64,000 nucleotides of DNA from Planctomycetota bacterium (GTDB taxonomy: Bacteria; Planctomycetota; B15-G4). The notes under the pieces were generated by a model. That model did not search any database. It was not told where the DNA came from and saw only the letters and a program-made list of their open reading frames with translations. The stretch lies in contig BQJR01000001.1 in NCBI GenBank assembly GCA_021604805.1, forward strand, positions 434,001-498,000, in the 5' to 3' direction. This document shows positions 51,406 through 60,414 of this stretch, piece after piece. A program made the position numbers and the translations under genes. Positions within the stretch are counted from its first letter, which is position 1, and the number at the start of each line of letters is the position of its first letter.

Positions 51406-52308
51406 TCAGGTCGCACGTCCACTCACGCTCTCGGCAAGCTGTACGAACTCGACGAGGATCGGCCCGAGCGTGATCACGAACAAGGCCGGGAGGAAGCAGA
51501 GGACAAGCGGGAAAGCGAGTTTGGCGGGGAGGGCTTGGGCACGAGTCAGCGCGTCTTCACGCCGCCGGCTCCAGAGGTCCTGGGCTTGTGAGCGCAAGGT
51601 CTCCGCGAGAGCCGCGCCCACCTGTTCGGCTTGCAGCAACGCGGACACCAGGATCGAGACAGAGGTCAGCTCGATACGCGACGAGAGGCGACGCAGCGCG
51701 GTCGTTCGTGGGATTCCTGCGAGCGCGTCCTGCTGGAAGTGACGCAGCTCTTGAGCCAGCGGGCGGCGCGCGTCTTGGACCTCGAGCACTCTGCGCAAAC
51801 CTGCATCGAGGCCGAAGCCAGCCTCGCCGAGCGTGGCGAGCAACTCGAGCACGACAGGCAGATCGCGTTCGATCGACTCCACACGGCGCCGCCGCGCGCG
51901 GCGAACCCACAACCACGGCATGCACGCCACGAAGACGAACGCGAGCCACGGCGAGGCCATCAGCATCGGGACGAACACATCGCCGAATCCGCCAGGCACA
52001 TCGGCGGTCCAGAGAGCGAGCATCTGGCCGGCATCCAGGTGACTGAGGAGCAGGCCGACACACGCACCGAGGACCACGCAGAGGCCCAGCGCGATCAGGA
52101 AGCGGCGGATCGCGTTCGGACCTCGCAGGCCCGCCCGCAACAGCCAAGCGCTCAAGCCACTCTGCTCGTCCGCGCGCCGCGGCGCCTCTTGGAAGTCGCC
52201 GGGTTGAGCGAGGCGCTCTCGCGTGAGCAGCCGCGCTGCATGTCGCATTCCGAGCAACACAGCGATCAAGCCCACCCCACCCAAGATGACGCGCAGGAAC
52301 GGTTCCAC
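51406..52308 (-). CDS. tadC: Tad secretion inner-membrane protein TadC
   Basis: The 300-residue T2SSF-type protein has a hydrophobic N-terminus (VILGGVGLIAVLLGM) and the typical cytoplasmic helical domain, with LPVVLELLATLGEAGFGLDA and VSILVSALLQAEQVGAALA. C-terminal helices follow, with FPLVLCFLPALFVITLGP. GTG at 52308 has GGAGG 6 nt upstream and lies 1 nt after the tadB stop; a longer frame inside tadB was rejected. With TadB it forms the platform on which the pilus grows. Confidence 0.93.
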   Translation of the reverse strand: MEPFLRVILGGVGLIAVLLGMRHAARLLTRERLAQPGDFQEAPRRADEQSGLSAWLLRAGLRGPNAIRRFLIALGLCVVLGACVGLLLSHLDAGQMLALWTADVPGGFGDVFVPMLMASPWLAFVFVACMPWLWVRRARRRRVESIERDLPVVLELLATLGEAGFGLDAGLRRVLEVQDARRPLAQELRHFQQDALAGIPRTTALRRLSSRIELTSVSILVSALLQAEQVGAALAETLRSQAQDLWSRRREDALTRAQALPAKLAFPLVLCFLPALFVITLGPILVEFVQLAESVSGRAT

Positions 52309-52309
52309 C

Positions 52310-53167
52310 TCAGACCTCCAGGCGCGTGATGCGCGCCATCCAGGCGATGCCTGCGACCTGCAACAGGATCGCCGCCGGCACGAGCCAGCCTGCGAGCGCG
52401 GTGCCGAGGAAGGTGAGCACCCGCTGTTCGTCCGAGCGACTGAGCAACACCGCCAAGCCGTAGGTGATCGCGAGCACACCGAAGACCGACCACTGCGCCT
52501 CACTCGACTGGGCCAGCACACGCCGCTCGACCGTGACGCGATCGCGCGTGGAGCGCGCCACGGCAGCGAGCGTGGGCGACAGCGAGCCGCCGCCTTCCCA
52601 GTGCGCGGCCAACGCGAATCGGAACAAGCGCACGCCCTCGAGCGGGAGCCTGCGCTCGAGCAGCGCGAAGACTTCCAACGGCCGCTCACCGAGGCGCAGG
52701 CGCTCGACGAGATCACCCACGAAGGCACCCAGTGGACGCGGCGCCTCGCGGAAGGCGCGGTCGAGCGCGTCGGCGGGAGAGGATCCCGCGCGCAAGCCTG
52801 CGACCGTCATGTCCAAGGCCTCAGCGAGCTGGACTTCCAGGCGGATCCGGTACCGCCGCGCGAGCAAGTCGAGCAGCATCCACGCGATCTGGAACACCAG
52901 GACGCCGAGCGCGAGACCGATCGCCGGCGTGAAGGGCGCCAACACGATCACCGACAGCGCGACGGCCAGCCCGAAGAGCATGGCGAGCACGAGGTCGCGC
53001 GCACGGCGGCGCGCATCAGCACGCGTGGAGACCATCGCTGCTGGAGCGCGCTCCGCCTCGGGTTCCTCCGGCGCGAGCCGCGCGAGCGCTCCGTGATGGC
53101 GCAAGCGCGAGACGGCGACGACGCCCCCCACCACCAGGAGCGTCGCGAAGACGAGCCACTCCGTCAT
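52310..53167 (-). CDS. tadB: Tad secretion inner-membrane protein TadB
   Basis: The 285-residue T2SSF-type membrane protein has N-terminal helices followed by a cytoplasmic domain with VQLAEALDMTVAGLRAGSS, DALDRAFREAPRPLG and FALAAHWEGGGSLSPTLAAV. Two helices follow at the C-terminus. It pairs with TadC to link the ATPase TadA to the pilus base. The ATG overlaps the tadA stop by 4 nt. Confidence 0.93.
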   Translation of the reverse strand: MTEWLVFATLLVVGGVVAVSRLRHHGALARLAPEEPEAERAPAAMVSTRADARRRARDLVLAMLFGLAVALSVIVLAPFTPAIGLALGVLVFQIAWMLLDLLARRYRIRLEVQLAEALDMTVAGLRAGSSPADALDRAFREAPRPLGAFVGDLVERLRLGERPLEVFALLERRLPLEGVRLFRFALAAHWEGGGSLSPTLAAVARSTRDRVTVERRVLAQSSEAQWSVFGVLAITYGLAVLLSRSDEQRVLTFLGTALAGWLVPAAILLQVAGIAWMARITRLEV

Positions 53168-54585
53168 CGCGTCCTTCCCTCGGGGCGAGGGCCCTCGGGG
53201 CGGAACAGCGCGACGTCCACGTCTTCCCCGCGCCGAGCGAGTTCCTCCACCGCACGCGGCACGATCCCGGTGCTGGTGAAGGCGCCTTGCACACGTCCGG
53301 AAGCGAAGCCTGCTCGCTCGAATCGGAAGATCTCCTGGAGCTGCAAGGTCGTGCCTTCGAGCCCCACGACCTCGGCCACGGACTCCACGCGACGCACGCC
53401 GTCGCGTCCGCGACTCACGTGCACTACGAGTTGAATGGCCGACACGATCTGTTCGCGAATCGCGCGCGAAGGGAGCTCCGTGCCCGACATCAGACACAGC
53501 GTCTCGAGACGCGAGAGTGCGTCGCGCGGGGCGTTGGCGTGAAGCGTCGTGAGGCTGCCCTCGTGGCCGGTGTTCATGGCCTGGAGCATGTCGAGCGCCT
53601 CGCCTGCGCGCACCTCACCGACGATGAGTCGCGTGGGGCGCATGCGCAGAGCGTTGATCACCAGGTCGCGCGCCGTGATCAGCCCGCGCCCCTCCACGTT
53701 CGCCGGACGCGTCTCGAGCCGGACCACATGCTCCTGCTCGAGGATGAGCTCCGCCGTGTCCTCGATGGTGACGATGCGTTCGTCGGGCGGGATCGATTCA
53801 CACAGCGCGCCGAGCAGCGTGGACTTACCTGCGCCCGTGCCGCCTGAGATCAAGATGTTGAGTCGGCCGCGCACGGCGAGGCGCAGGAAGGCGAGCATCG
53901 GCTCGCTCGCCGAACGGTGCGTGAGCAGATCCTGTTGCGTCAGCCGCCGGCGACCGAAGCGTCGAACCGAGAGCGTGGGGCCGTCGATCGAAGCGGGAGG
54001 AAGCGTGGCGTTCACGCGGCTGCCGTCCGGGAGACGCAGGTCGACCATCGGCCACGACTGGTCGATGCGACGTCCGACACGCAGCGCGAGCCGTTCGATG
54101 AGACGCTGCACGTGCTCTGCGTCGCGGAAGCGCACCGCGGCGCGCTCGAGACGGCCGAAGCGTTCCACGAAGACCTGATCGGGACCGTTGACCAGGATGT
54201 CGGTGACAGCGGGATCCCCCATGAGCGGCGCGAGCGGCCCCACCCCGAGAGCTTCCTCCACGAGGTCTTCGGCGAGTCGATCCCGTTCGGTGGCGTTGAG
54301 CGGGAGGTCGCCCTCTTGCTCCACGCGACGGACGAACTCAGAGACCGCGTCGCGGACTGCCTCTTCGCCTTCTTCGAGCACCTCACGTTCGCCGAGCTCT
54401 TCGAAGAAGCGCTCCTGTAGTGCTGCGCGAACCGAAACGGCATCCGCACGACTCGAGGCGCGAGGCGAGCGGGAGGTGTTCGTGTCACGCGTCTCCCGCG
54501 AGCGCGGAACGGCGTCGCGCTGAATGCGCCCGGCTGCGTCGCGTGACAGGTTGCGCTGGAAGAGGTCCCGACTGCCGTCAGTCAT
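53164..54585 (-). CDS. tadA: Tad pilus assembly ATPase TadA (CpaF)
   Basis: The 473-residue secretion ATPase has a Walker A GGTGAGKST with Lys254, an Asp box (IVTIEDTAELILEQEH), a Walker B-like LIVGEVRAGEA and a His box (TTLHANAPRDALSRLE). The N-terminal 50 residues are a basic Arg/Ser-rich tail. It powers Flp pilus extension and perhaps retraction at the inner membrane. Its start overlaps the tadZ end by 8 nt. Confidence 0.96.
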   Translation of the reverse strand: MTDGSRDLFQRNLSRDAAGRIQRDAVPRSRETRDTNTSRSPRASSRADAVSVRAALQERFFEELGEREVLEEGEEAVRDAVSEFVRRVEQEGDLPLNATERDRLAEDLVEEALGVGPLAPLMGDPAVTDILVNGPDQVFVERFGRLERAAVRFRDAEHVQRLIERLALRVGRRIDQSWPMVDLRLPDGSRVNATLPPASIDGPTLSVRRFGRRRLTQQDLLTHRSASEPMLAFLRLAVRGRLNILISGGTGAGKSTLLGALCESIPPDERIVTIEDTAELILEQEHVVRLETRPANVEGRGLITARDLVINALRMRPTRLIVGEVRAGEALDMLQAMNTGHEGSLTTLHANAPRDALSRLETLCLMSGTELPSRAIREQIVSAIQLVVHVSRGRDGVRRVESVAEVVGLEGTTLQLQEIFRFERAGFASGRVQGAFTSTGIVPRAVEELARRGEDVDVALFRPEGPRPEGRTR

Positions 54586-55873
54586 CGGGCGCGCTCCTCA
54601 GGCCCCTCGGCCCCAACGACTCGGCTTCGGTGGCGAGTCGATCCACGTGTTCGGCGCTCACGCTGTCGTCGTGGTGGTTCCGGTCTGGCGAGAGCAGGCC
54701 ACGACTCCCGGCGCGCTGCGGCAGCGCTTCGATCTCATCGACCACGCCCGCCACGCCGCGCCCGAAACGTCCGAAGCGCCCGAAGCGACCCAGGCGCAGA
54801 ACCGCTGGGCGACCGCTGTTCACGGCGGCGAGCGCACGGCGGCTGTAGGGAATCACGTGGTGCAGCGTGCGGTCGAGACGTGAAGCGACATCGCGCGGCC
54901 GGAGACTCCCGCTGAAGGACGGGTGTGTTGCGTTGAGCACCAGTCGTTGGCGCTCTTCGGGCAGACCCAGCTGCCCCAGCACCCTCACGAAGGCTTCGGC
55001 TCCCAACACGTTCGGTACGAGCCCGCTGATCACGATCTCGACCAGGTCGGAGAGGTCGAGGATCGCGAGCGCCACCGAGTCGACCATCGGGAACGTGTCC
55101 ACGATCACCACGTCGAAGCTGCGCCGCGCCACGGTGATGATGCGGCTGATCGCTTGCTCGTCGACGTCGGCGGCGTCGAGCGCATCGCGCGGCGCGGCGA
55201 GCACTCTCAGGCCGCACTCGTGCTCGACGCTGAGCGTGCGCAGCAGCGCGTCGTCGAGGCGTTCTGTCTGCCTGGCTGCGTCTGCGAGCGTGGTCTCGCA
55301 CGCGAGATCGAGCAACGAGGCGCACACACCGAGTTGCAGCGAGGCGTCGATGAGCAGCACCCGACCGGGATGGCGTGTCGCGAGCAGCGTGGCGGTGTTC
55401 ACCGCGAGCGTCGACTTCCCCGCACCGCCCTTGTTGCTCACGAAGGACACCACGCGACCACCGGCCGTGGCGTTCGCTCCGCTCTCGAGCAGCCGCTCGA
55501 GCACTTGGCCGAGCTCGAGTGAGGACACGGGGCGCTGGAGGAAGTCGCGCACGCTCGCTCGAACCGCGGGGATCAAGGCGCCGGGCTCGTCGATCTCGTG
55601 GGAGCGGTAGGCTGCCACGACCAGCGATTCGCGGCTCGCCTCGAACACGCCCTCACCCGCCGCGCGCAAGCTCGCGGCTCCGCCCTCTGCGCTGACGACG
55701 ACGAGGTCGGGACGGTGGTCACGCGCCCACTCGAGCCCGCGCCGGAGTTCGCGCTCGGCGTGCACGTGACCGCTCACGTCGCGGACCCGTTCGAGTGCGT
55801 CCCTCACTTCAGCACTGAGGGTGTCATCGGGGGAGATCACCAGCACTTGGATGGATTGCACGTGGGAACTCAT
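54578..55873 (-). CDS. tadZ: Pilus-localising ATPase TadZ (CpaE)
   Basis: The 431-residue protein has a receiver-like N-terminal domain (1-125) and a MinD/ParA-type ATPase with the deviant Walker A FVSNKGGAGKST (Lys148, Lys153) and VVIVDTFPMVDSVAL. It places the Tad machine in the cell. The C-terminus has an unusual tandem RFGRFGRFGRG stretch and a charged tail of about 45 residues. Its stop overlaps tadA; its ATG shares a base with the stop of the TadG-like gene. Confidence 0.93.
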   Translation of the reverse strand: MSSHVQSIQVLVISPDDTLSAEVRDALERVRDVSGHVHAERELRRGLEWARDHRPDLVVVSAEGGAASLRAAGEGVFEASRESLVVAAYRSHEIDEPGALIPAVRASVRDFLQRPVSSLELGQVLERLLESGANATAGGRVVSFVSNKGGAGKSTLAVNTATLLATRHPGRVLLIDASLQLGVCASLLDLACETTLADAARQTERLDDALLRTLSVEHECGLRVLAAPRDALDAADVDEQAISRIITVARRSFDVVIVDTFPMVDSVALAILDLSDLVEIVISGLVPNVLGAEAFVRVLGQLGLPEERQRLVLNATHPSFSGSLRPRDVASRLDRTLHHVIPYSRRALAAVNSGRPAVLRLGRFGRFGRFGRGVAGVVDEIEALPQRAGSRGLLSPDRNHHDDSVSAEHVDRLATEAESLGPRGLRSAPDD

Positions 55874-57351
55874 CAGCGCACCAAAACCGGAGCGCGCACT
55901 GCGAAGGGCAAGTTCGCTGAGGCGTTGAGCAGTGCGCTCAGTGTTGTCGGCGCGAAGGGGAGATGACGCCGTGGAACGAAGCTCGCCGTCACTCCTCGCG
56001 GCAGCACGAGCCCCTCTCCTGTGGGCCCCTCCAAACGACTCAGCGCGATGTCGCCGGCTGCTGTGGGAGCGCTGAGCTCCACGGCACCGAAGCCGATGAT
56101 GCGCTCGCCGAGGCCGGAACCAGGGAGCACGTCGGCGTACACAGCGACCAAGGCCACCAACTCTGCGATGTCGACTGTCACATATGTCACATCGCCTCCT
56201 GCGCCGAGAACGGGATCGACGAGGGCGGGTTCGCCCAGTGCGAGCATCCCAGGGGTGACGAGGCCTGGCACCACCACGCGCCCCACCACGGGCCCCGCTG
56301 CGCAGCCTGTGTCGATCACGACTTGGCCGCCGGGTTCAAAGCGCAGGTCGACGGGCCCGCTGGCGTCGAAGCACGCTGTCCATGCTGCTTGCGAGAGCGC
56401 GAGCACGCCTTGGATGACGGCGTCACCAACGCCATCGCCATCGTCATCGACTTCTACGGAAACGGACGCCAAGGCACCGCTGCCCGCATCGGTCACGCAG
56501 GCCACGAGTGCTGGCCGAGCATCGGCGATGGCCGTGCCGCGCAAAGTGATGCCCGCGTCGATGTCGCCACCGCCGGCGCCATGGACGAGAGCCCCGCGAC
56601 CGAGCAAGTAGCGCAAAGGGGGAGCGCTGGAACTGGCATCCGCCACGTCGTCGAGACCGAGCGGATTTGAGGTGCGACGCAGGCGCGCGAGGAAGGCTGC
56701 ATGCTGCTGCGCGAGTTCCGGGTTGCCGACGGCCTCTGTGGACACGAAGTCGCAGCGCTCGTAAGCCTGGTTCTCGAGAAAGCCGGGCGGGACGCCGAGC
56801 ATCGCCGCGCAGTCTGCAGGGTCGACGCCGAGCTGGTAGTCGCCCGCCACGAGATCACCAACGGCCAGGTTCTCGACGTTCAGCTGCACGTTGGGGACGA
56901 CCGCCGCCTGACCGACTGTGATGACGCCACCAGCGAGGCCGCCTGTGGACGACGCCGCGTAGTCCGGTCCGATGCCGAGTTGGATCGAGGAGTTCGGAGC
57001 GCTGCCGGTGGCGAGCCCATCCAGGTCGAGTCCGTCTTCATCGAAGGCGCGCAGCAGCAGCGCCCGAGCGCGCTCACGCCGCGACAACTCACGCGCGGCG
57101 GGAGCCTCCGTGAGCGGGACGTCACGCCAGCCGAGCCCTTCGAGGGCAGCCCCCTCGACGGCGCCCTCCATCCGGCCCTGCACCACGCGCGCGAGCCCGA
57201 GATCCAAGATCAAGCCAGCGAGGCCGAGGAGTCCGACCACGAAAAGCACGAAGATCAAGAGCACGGCGCCCTGCTCGCGGCGGTCTCTCGGTGCCGGTGC
57301 GGTCGATGCGCGCGGACCTCTCAGGCCGGCGCGGTACGAGGCGCTGGTCAT
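55873..57351 (-). CDS. TadG-like pilus-associated pseudopilin
   Basis: The 492-residue protein has a basic N-terminus, then a Tad-type hydrophobic segment (QGAVLLIFVLFVVGLLGLAG, LILDLGLARV) like that of TadG-family proteins. A 430-residue exported domain rich in Gly, Val and Asp follows, with no catalytic motif that I can see. It lies between cpaB and tadZ with 1-4 nt overlaps. Such proteins are thought to act as minor pilins or anchor the fibre. Confidence 0.85.
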   Translation of the reverse strand: MTSASYRAGLRGPRASTAPAPRDRREQGAVLLIFVLFVVGLLGLAGLILDLGLARVVQGRMEGAVEGAALEGLGWRDVPLTEAPAARELSRRERARALLLRAFDEDGLDLDGLATGSAPNSSIQLGIGPDYAASSTGGLAGGVITVGQAAVVPNVQLNVENLAVGDLVAGDYQLGVDPADCAAMLGVPPGFLENQAYERCDFVSTEAVGNPELAQQHAAFLARLRRTSNPLGLDDVADASSSAPPLRYLLGRGALVHGAGGGDIDAGITLRGTAIADARPALVACVTDAGSGALASVSVEVDDDGDGVGDAVIQGVLALSQAAWTACFDASGPVDLRFEPGGQVVIDTGCAAGPVVGRVVVPGLVTPGMLALGEPALVDPVLGAGGDVTYVTVDIAELVALVAVYADVLPGSGLGERIIGFGAVELSAPTAAGDIALSRLEGPTGEGLVLPRGVTASFVPRRHLPFAPTTLSALLNASANLPFAVRAPVLVR

Positions 57352-58370
57352 CGGTCACGCCCCCGCGGCACGGGCGTCAGCACGCGATCACTTCCGTCGA
57401 TCGTCTCGACCAGACTCATCCCGCCTTCGCTCGACTCGCTGCCCTCGCCGACACCACCCCAGAGCGGCCAGTTCGGAGCGCGAGGGCTCGGTGCGGGATC
57501 CTCGTCGTGGGCGCCCGGTTGGCCTGACCGCGGCACGCAGAGCACGCGCATCTCGAGCGCCAGCGCCTCGGCGAGTGGCGCGACTTCGTGCGAGTCCACC
57601 GCCACGACGATCTCTTGGACCGGGCGGGTTCGCGTGACGAGCCCCTGCGTGAGCGTGTTCACGGCGAGCGGAACGCTGCGTGTCTGCATCGGCGTGACGA
57701 CCACACCGTTGCTGACCAACGGACTGACACGCGCCTGTTCGCGCAAGGTGCCGAGCGCCGCTTGGATCTGGAGTTGGCGACCGAACACTCCGCCCATGTC
57801 GCGAGTCATGTTCGTGTCCAACTCGATGGGCACCGAGCTGAGCATGTCGAAGTGGTCGCCCGGGTTGAGACCCACGAGGCCGTCGATGCGGCTCACGTCG
57901 ATGCGCAAGGCGCGCTTCCCCGGCGGGATACCTGCGGTCAGTCCGGGTCGTGTGCCCTTGGGCAGGAAGTCGCGCTCGGTGAAGGCGTAACCCGCCGGCT
58001 TGTCGTGATCGAGCACCCGACCGATGACGTCGCGCAACTCGGTCAGCGCTCCCGTGCGCTCCACCTGCTCCGGCGTGAGATAAGCCACCGCCAAGCGTTG
58101 CGCCTGTGGGTTCCAGAGATCGTCGCGCGTGAGCTGATGATAGGCGGGCAAGCCGCGCGCGCTGATCGGCACCCCCACGCGTCCGGGCGGCGGCCCCTCC
58201 TCGGTGCGCTCGCCGAGCGCGAGCACGAGCGGACCGTTGAACCACGGAATCGTGAGCGTGTTTCCGAGTGCCAGGAGCAGGAAGGCCGCACCGACACCCA
58301 GCACGACCACGCACAACAACACGGTCCACCAAGGGAAAGCCCGTGAGCGTCGAGTGGGAGAGACAGCCAT
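57348..58370 (-). CDS. cpaB: CpaB/RcpC-type Flp pilus assembly protein
   Basis: The 340-residue protein has one N-terminal membrane segment (WWTVLLCVVVLGVGAAFLLL) and a SAF-like domain (VPISARGLPAYHQLTRDDL ... AGYAFTERDFLP). An RcpC domain follows (GKRALRIDVSRIDGLVGLNP, PGDHFDMLSSVP). It works in the periplasm with the secretin. The last 60 residues are acidic and Ser/Pro-rich. It overlaps the next gene by 4 nt. Confidence 0.92.
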   Translation of the reverse strand: MAVSPTRRSRAFPWWTVLLCVVVLGVGAAFLLLALGNTLTIPWFNGPLVLALGERTEEGPPPGRVGVPISARGLPAYHQLTRDDLWNPQAQRLAVAYLTPEQVERTGALTELRDVIGRVLDHDKPAGYAFTERDFLPKGTRPGLTAGIPPGKRALRIDVSRIDGLVGLNPGDHFDMLSSVPIELDTNMTRDMGGVFGRQLQIQAALGTLREQARVSPLVSNGVVVTPMQTRSVPLAVNTLTQGLVTRTRPVQEIVVAVDSHEVAPLAEALALEMRVLCVPRSGQPGAHDEDPAPSPRAPNWPLWGGVGEGSESSEGGMSLVETIDGSDRVLTPVPRGRDR

Positions 58371-58387
58371 GCGGGGACGAGTCCTGT

Positions 58388-59341
58388 TCAGGGAAGGGCG
58401 AGTTCGCGGCGGAAGACGGCCTGCGCGCTGAGCACGCGCCGGAAGGGCCGCACAGTCTTGCTCTGCGCAAGCAGCTGGCCGAGTCCGCTGGCGCCGCCGT
58501 ACGCGCCTTGCTGGCCGCTCAACTCACCGAGGAGTTGGGCGCCATCGAGCGGGACGTCGGCGTCGACGAGCACGGCCGTGTCGTCGGCCTCGATGACATT
58601 CACGATGTTCGGTTCGAAGGGGCCCGCAGCGTTCGGAACGTGGGCGGTGAGCGACGCCGCCTGCAACGCCACATTCACGCGCAAGCTGACGAGCCCGCCA
58701 TCCGGCGCGAGCACCCCACCACCCGGCGCGACCATCGAGAACACGCCGGTGGAAGGGTCGCTGCGATCGGGGCGCACTTCTTCGATCACGCGCGCCCAGA
58801 CCACATCGGTTTCGTTTCCGGTTGCCGCGTCGCGATCGAGGACGATCGGCACCTGCACGGTGAACTCCACGTCTGGCGCCGCGGAGGACAGCAAGGTTCC
58901 GGGCACACGGAGGAGGCGTCGCGCGCTCCCGTCGAGCACCGGATGATCCACCATCATCAGCGGCCTGAGGGACTGGTTCACTGGCGGGAGCGAAGCGAAG
59001 AGCTCGTCGAGAGTCGACTCGACCGCCGCGGTTTCGGGGTTGTCGAGGTCGTCGAGATCGATCACGAGCCAGCGGTCGTCGAAGATGCGTTCGCGCACTT
59101 CGGCGGAGGCGAGCGCGCCTTCGAAGCTCGTCGAAGCTGGCAGCGGAACGAGCGCCAACTCACGCGCCGCCGTTCGCGCCACGGTCTGCGCCGTCTGAGC
59201 GAGGAACACTCCTCTTCCCAAGTCGAGCACAGCCGCCACGAGGAAGAAGAGCACGAGCGCGATGAGCGCGAACTCGAGGATCACGCCACCGCGCTGGGAT
59301 CGAAGCTGCGGGGCGACGGCTGCAGCGCGCGAGTCGTTCAT
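58388..59341 (-). CDS. TadE-like pseudopilin
   Basis: The 317-residue protein has the TadE-type N-terminus: a short basic leader, then GGVILEFALIALVLFFLVAA, with Glu five residues after the probable cleavage Gly, and DLGRGVFLAQTAQTVARTAA. The C-terminal 260 residues are exported. This is longer than typical TadE and may reflect a tip or adhesive role. The ATG at 59341 overlaps the prepilin peptidase stop by 4 nt; a longer reading inside that gene was rejected. Confidence 0.87.
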   Translation of the reverse strand: MNDSRAAAVAPQLRSQRGGVILEFALIALVLFFLVAAVLDLGRGVFLAQTAQTVARTAARELALVPLPASTSFEGALASAEVRERIFDDRWLVIDLDDLDNPETAAVESTLDELFASLPPVNQSLRPLMMVDHPVLDGSARRLLRVPGTLLSSAAPDVEFTVQVPIVLDRDAATGNETDVVWARVIEEVRPDRSDPSTGVFSMVAPGGGVLAPDGGLVSLRVNVALQAASLTAHVPNAAGPFEPNIVNVIEADDTAVLVDADVPLDGAQLLGELSGQQGAYGGASGLGQLLAQSKTVRPFRRVLSAQAVFRRELALP

Positions 59342-59847
59342 AATCCGGCCCCCTGCATCTGAGGCCAAGGCCCCTGAAGACAAGCGAAGCAGAAGCCCGC
59401 GGCGATGGCGATGGCGTAGGGCAGTTCCGGCGCGCCCGCTTCGCGATCGGCGAAATCCTCATCGCTCACATCACCGGCTTCCGGGCCCGCCGACGCGCGT
59501 GAGCGCGAACTTCCATAGAGCGTGACGAGCGCCAAAGCGCCTCCCGCGACGGCAGTGCCGAGCAGGAGTTGAAGCGCGGCCGGCCAACCCAGCAAGGCGC
59601 CGATCGCACCGAGCAGCTTCACGTCACCTCCGCCCAGGCCGCCCGCATAGAACAGCACCGCAGGCAGCGCGAAGGCGACCGCCGCACCGAGTGCGGTGGC
59701 TCCCCAACTCACGGAGTCCCAGCCGAACGCGCGACAGCCGAGCGCACACACCAGCATCAACACCGACACCGTGTCGGGAATCTCGCGAGTGCGCACATCG
59801 GCCCACACGGCCACACCGAGGAGCGCCAAGGGGACGAGAACGATCAT
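59338..59847 (-). CDS. tadV: Prepilin peptidase TadV (CpaA)
   Basis: The 169-residue membrane protein has the two catalytic aspartates of A24 peptidases: Asp17 in WADVRTREIPD and Asp75 in GGLGGGDVKLLG. There is no N-terminal methylase domain, as normal for Tad loci. It should process the Flp pilin and the TadE/TadG-like pseudopilins encoded beside it. A cytoplasmic loop of about 30 residues (SSRSRASAGPEAGDVSDEDF) is acidic. Confidence 0.93.
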   Translation of the reverse strand: MIVLVPLALLGVAVWADVRTREIPDTVSVLMLVCALGCRAFGWDSVSWGATALGAAVAFALPAVLFYAGGLGGGDVKLLGAIGALLGWPAALQLLLGTAVAGGALALVTLYGSSRSRASAGPEAGDVSDEDFADREAGAPELPYAIAIAAGFCFACLQGPWPQMQGAGL

Positions 59848-59978
59848 GAACTCACGAGCTGGGGGATTCCGAGAGCAGCCCGGAGCCCCCCTCGCATGGA
59901 GGGGGCCTCCGGGCCGAGAAGAGCGATCAGGTCGCGGCGCACATCGCCTCGCAGCGCGGCACCGCGAAGTGCCCGCGC

Positions 59979-60332
59979 TTACGGATCCTCACCACCCGCT
60001 TCGACGACGAGCGCCTCGAGCTGGTCGCCGTTACCGACACCGAGGAGGTTGTCACCGAGACGCGGGGCGTCCGGGTTGGCGGCGATGCCGGCCACGTCGA
60101 GCGTCAAGTTGCCGTCGGCGTTGGCGGCGGTTTCGATGAGCTTGCCGCTCACGATGGGTGCGTTGTCGTCGGCGTGGGCGCCGGGCATGATCGACGCCGT
60201 AGCGGCCATCATGTCGCTGGTCTTGTGTCCGAAGATGGACACGGCACCCGCGGCGACGAGGGCGACGCCGGCGGTGAGGAGCGCGTACTCGATGAGCGCG
60301 GCGCCCTTACGATTACGGAGGAGCTTCAGCAT
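59979..60332 (-). CDS. Flp-type pilin with long C-terminal extension
   Basis: The 117-residue protein has an exact Flp signal: MLKLLRNRKG, cleavage after Gly10, then AALIEYALL with Glu at +5 and Tyr at +6, and a hydrophobic helix to about residue 32. Flp pilins are usually 55-75 residues; here an extra acidic, Asn/Asp/Gly-rich domain follows (about 45-117). It would make the fibre surface larger and more negative. The ATG at 60332 is clear; upstream in-frame codons cross into the secretin region and were rejected. Confidence 0.92.
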   Translation of the reverse strand: MLKLLRNRKGAALIEYALLTAGVALVAAGAVSIFGHKTSDMMAATASIMPGAHADDNAPIVSGKLIETAANADGNLTLDVAGIAANPDAPRLGDNLLGVGNGDQLEALVVEAGGEDP

Positions 60333-60414
60333 AGGAGTTTCCCTTTCAGGAGGTTGAGTCACTAAGAGTTCGATCGAGCGATGCAGCGCCCGCTCACCTT
60401 GTTCATGCCGCGGC

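Noticed and set aside
51406..52728. 440-residue version of TadC
   Set aside because: The first 140 residues are an out-of-frame reading of tadB; GTG at 52308 has a proper ribosome site.
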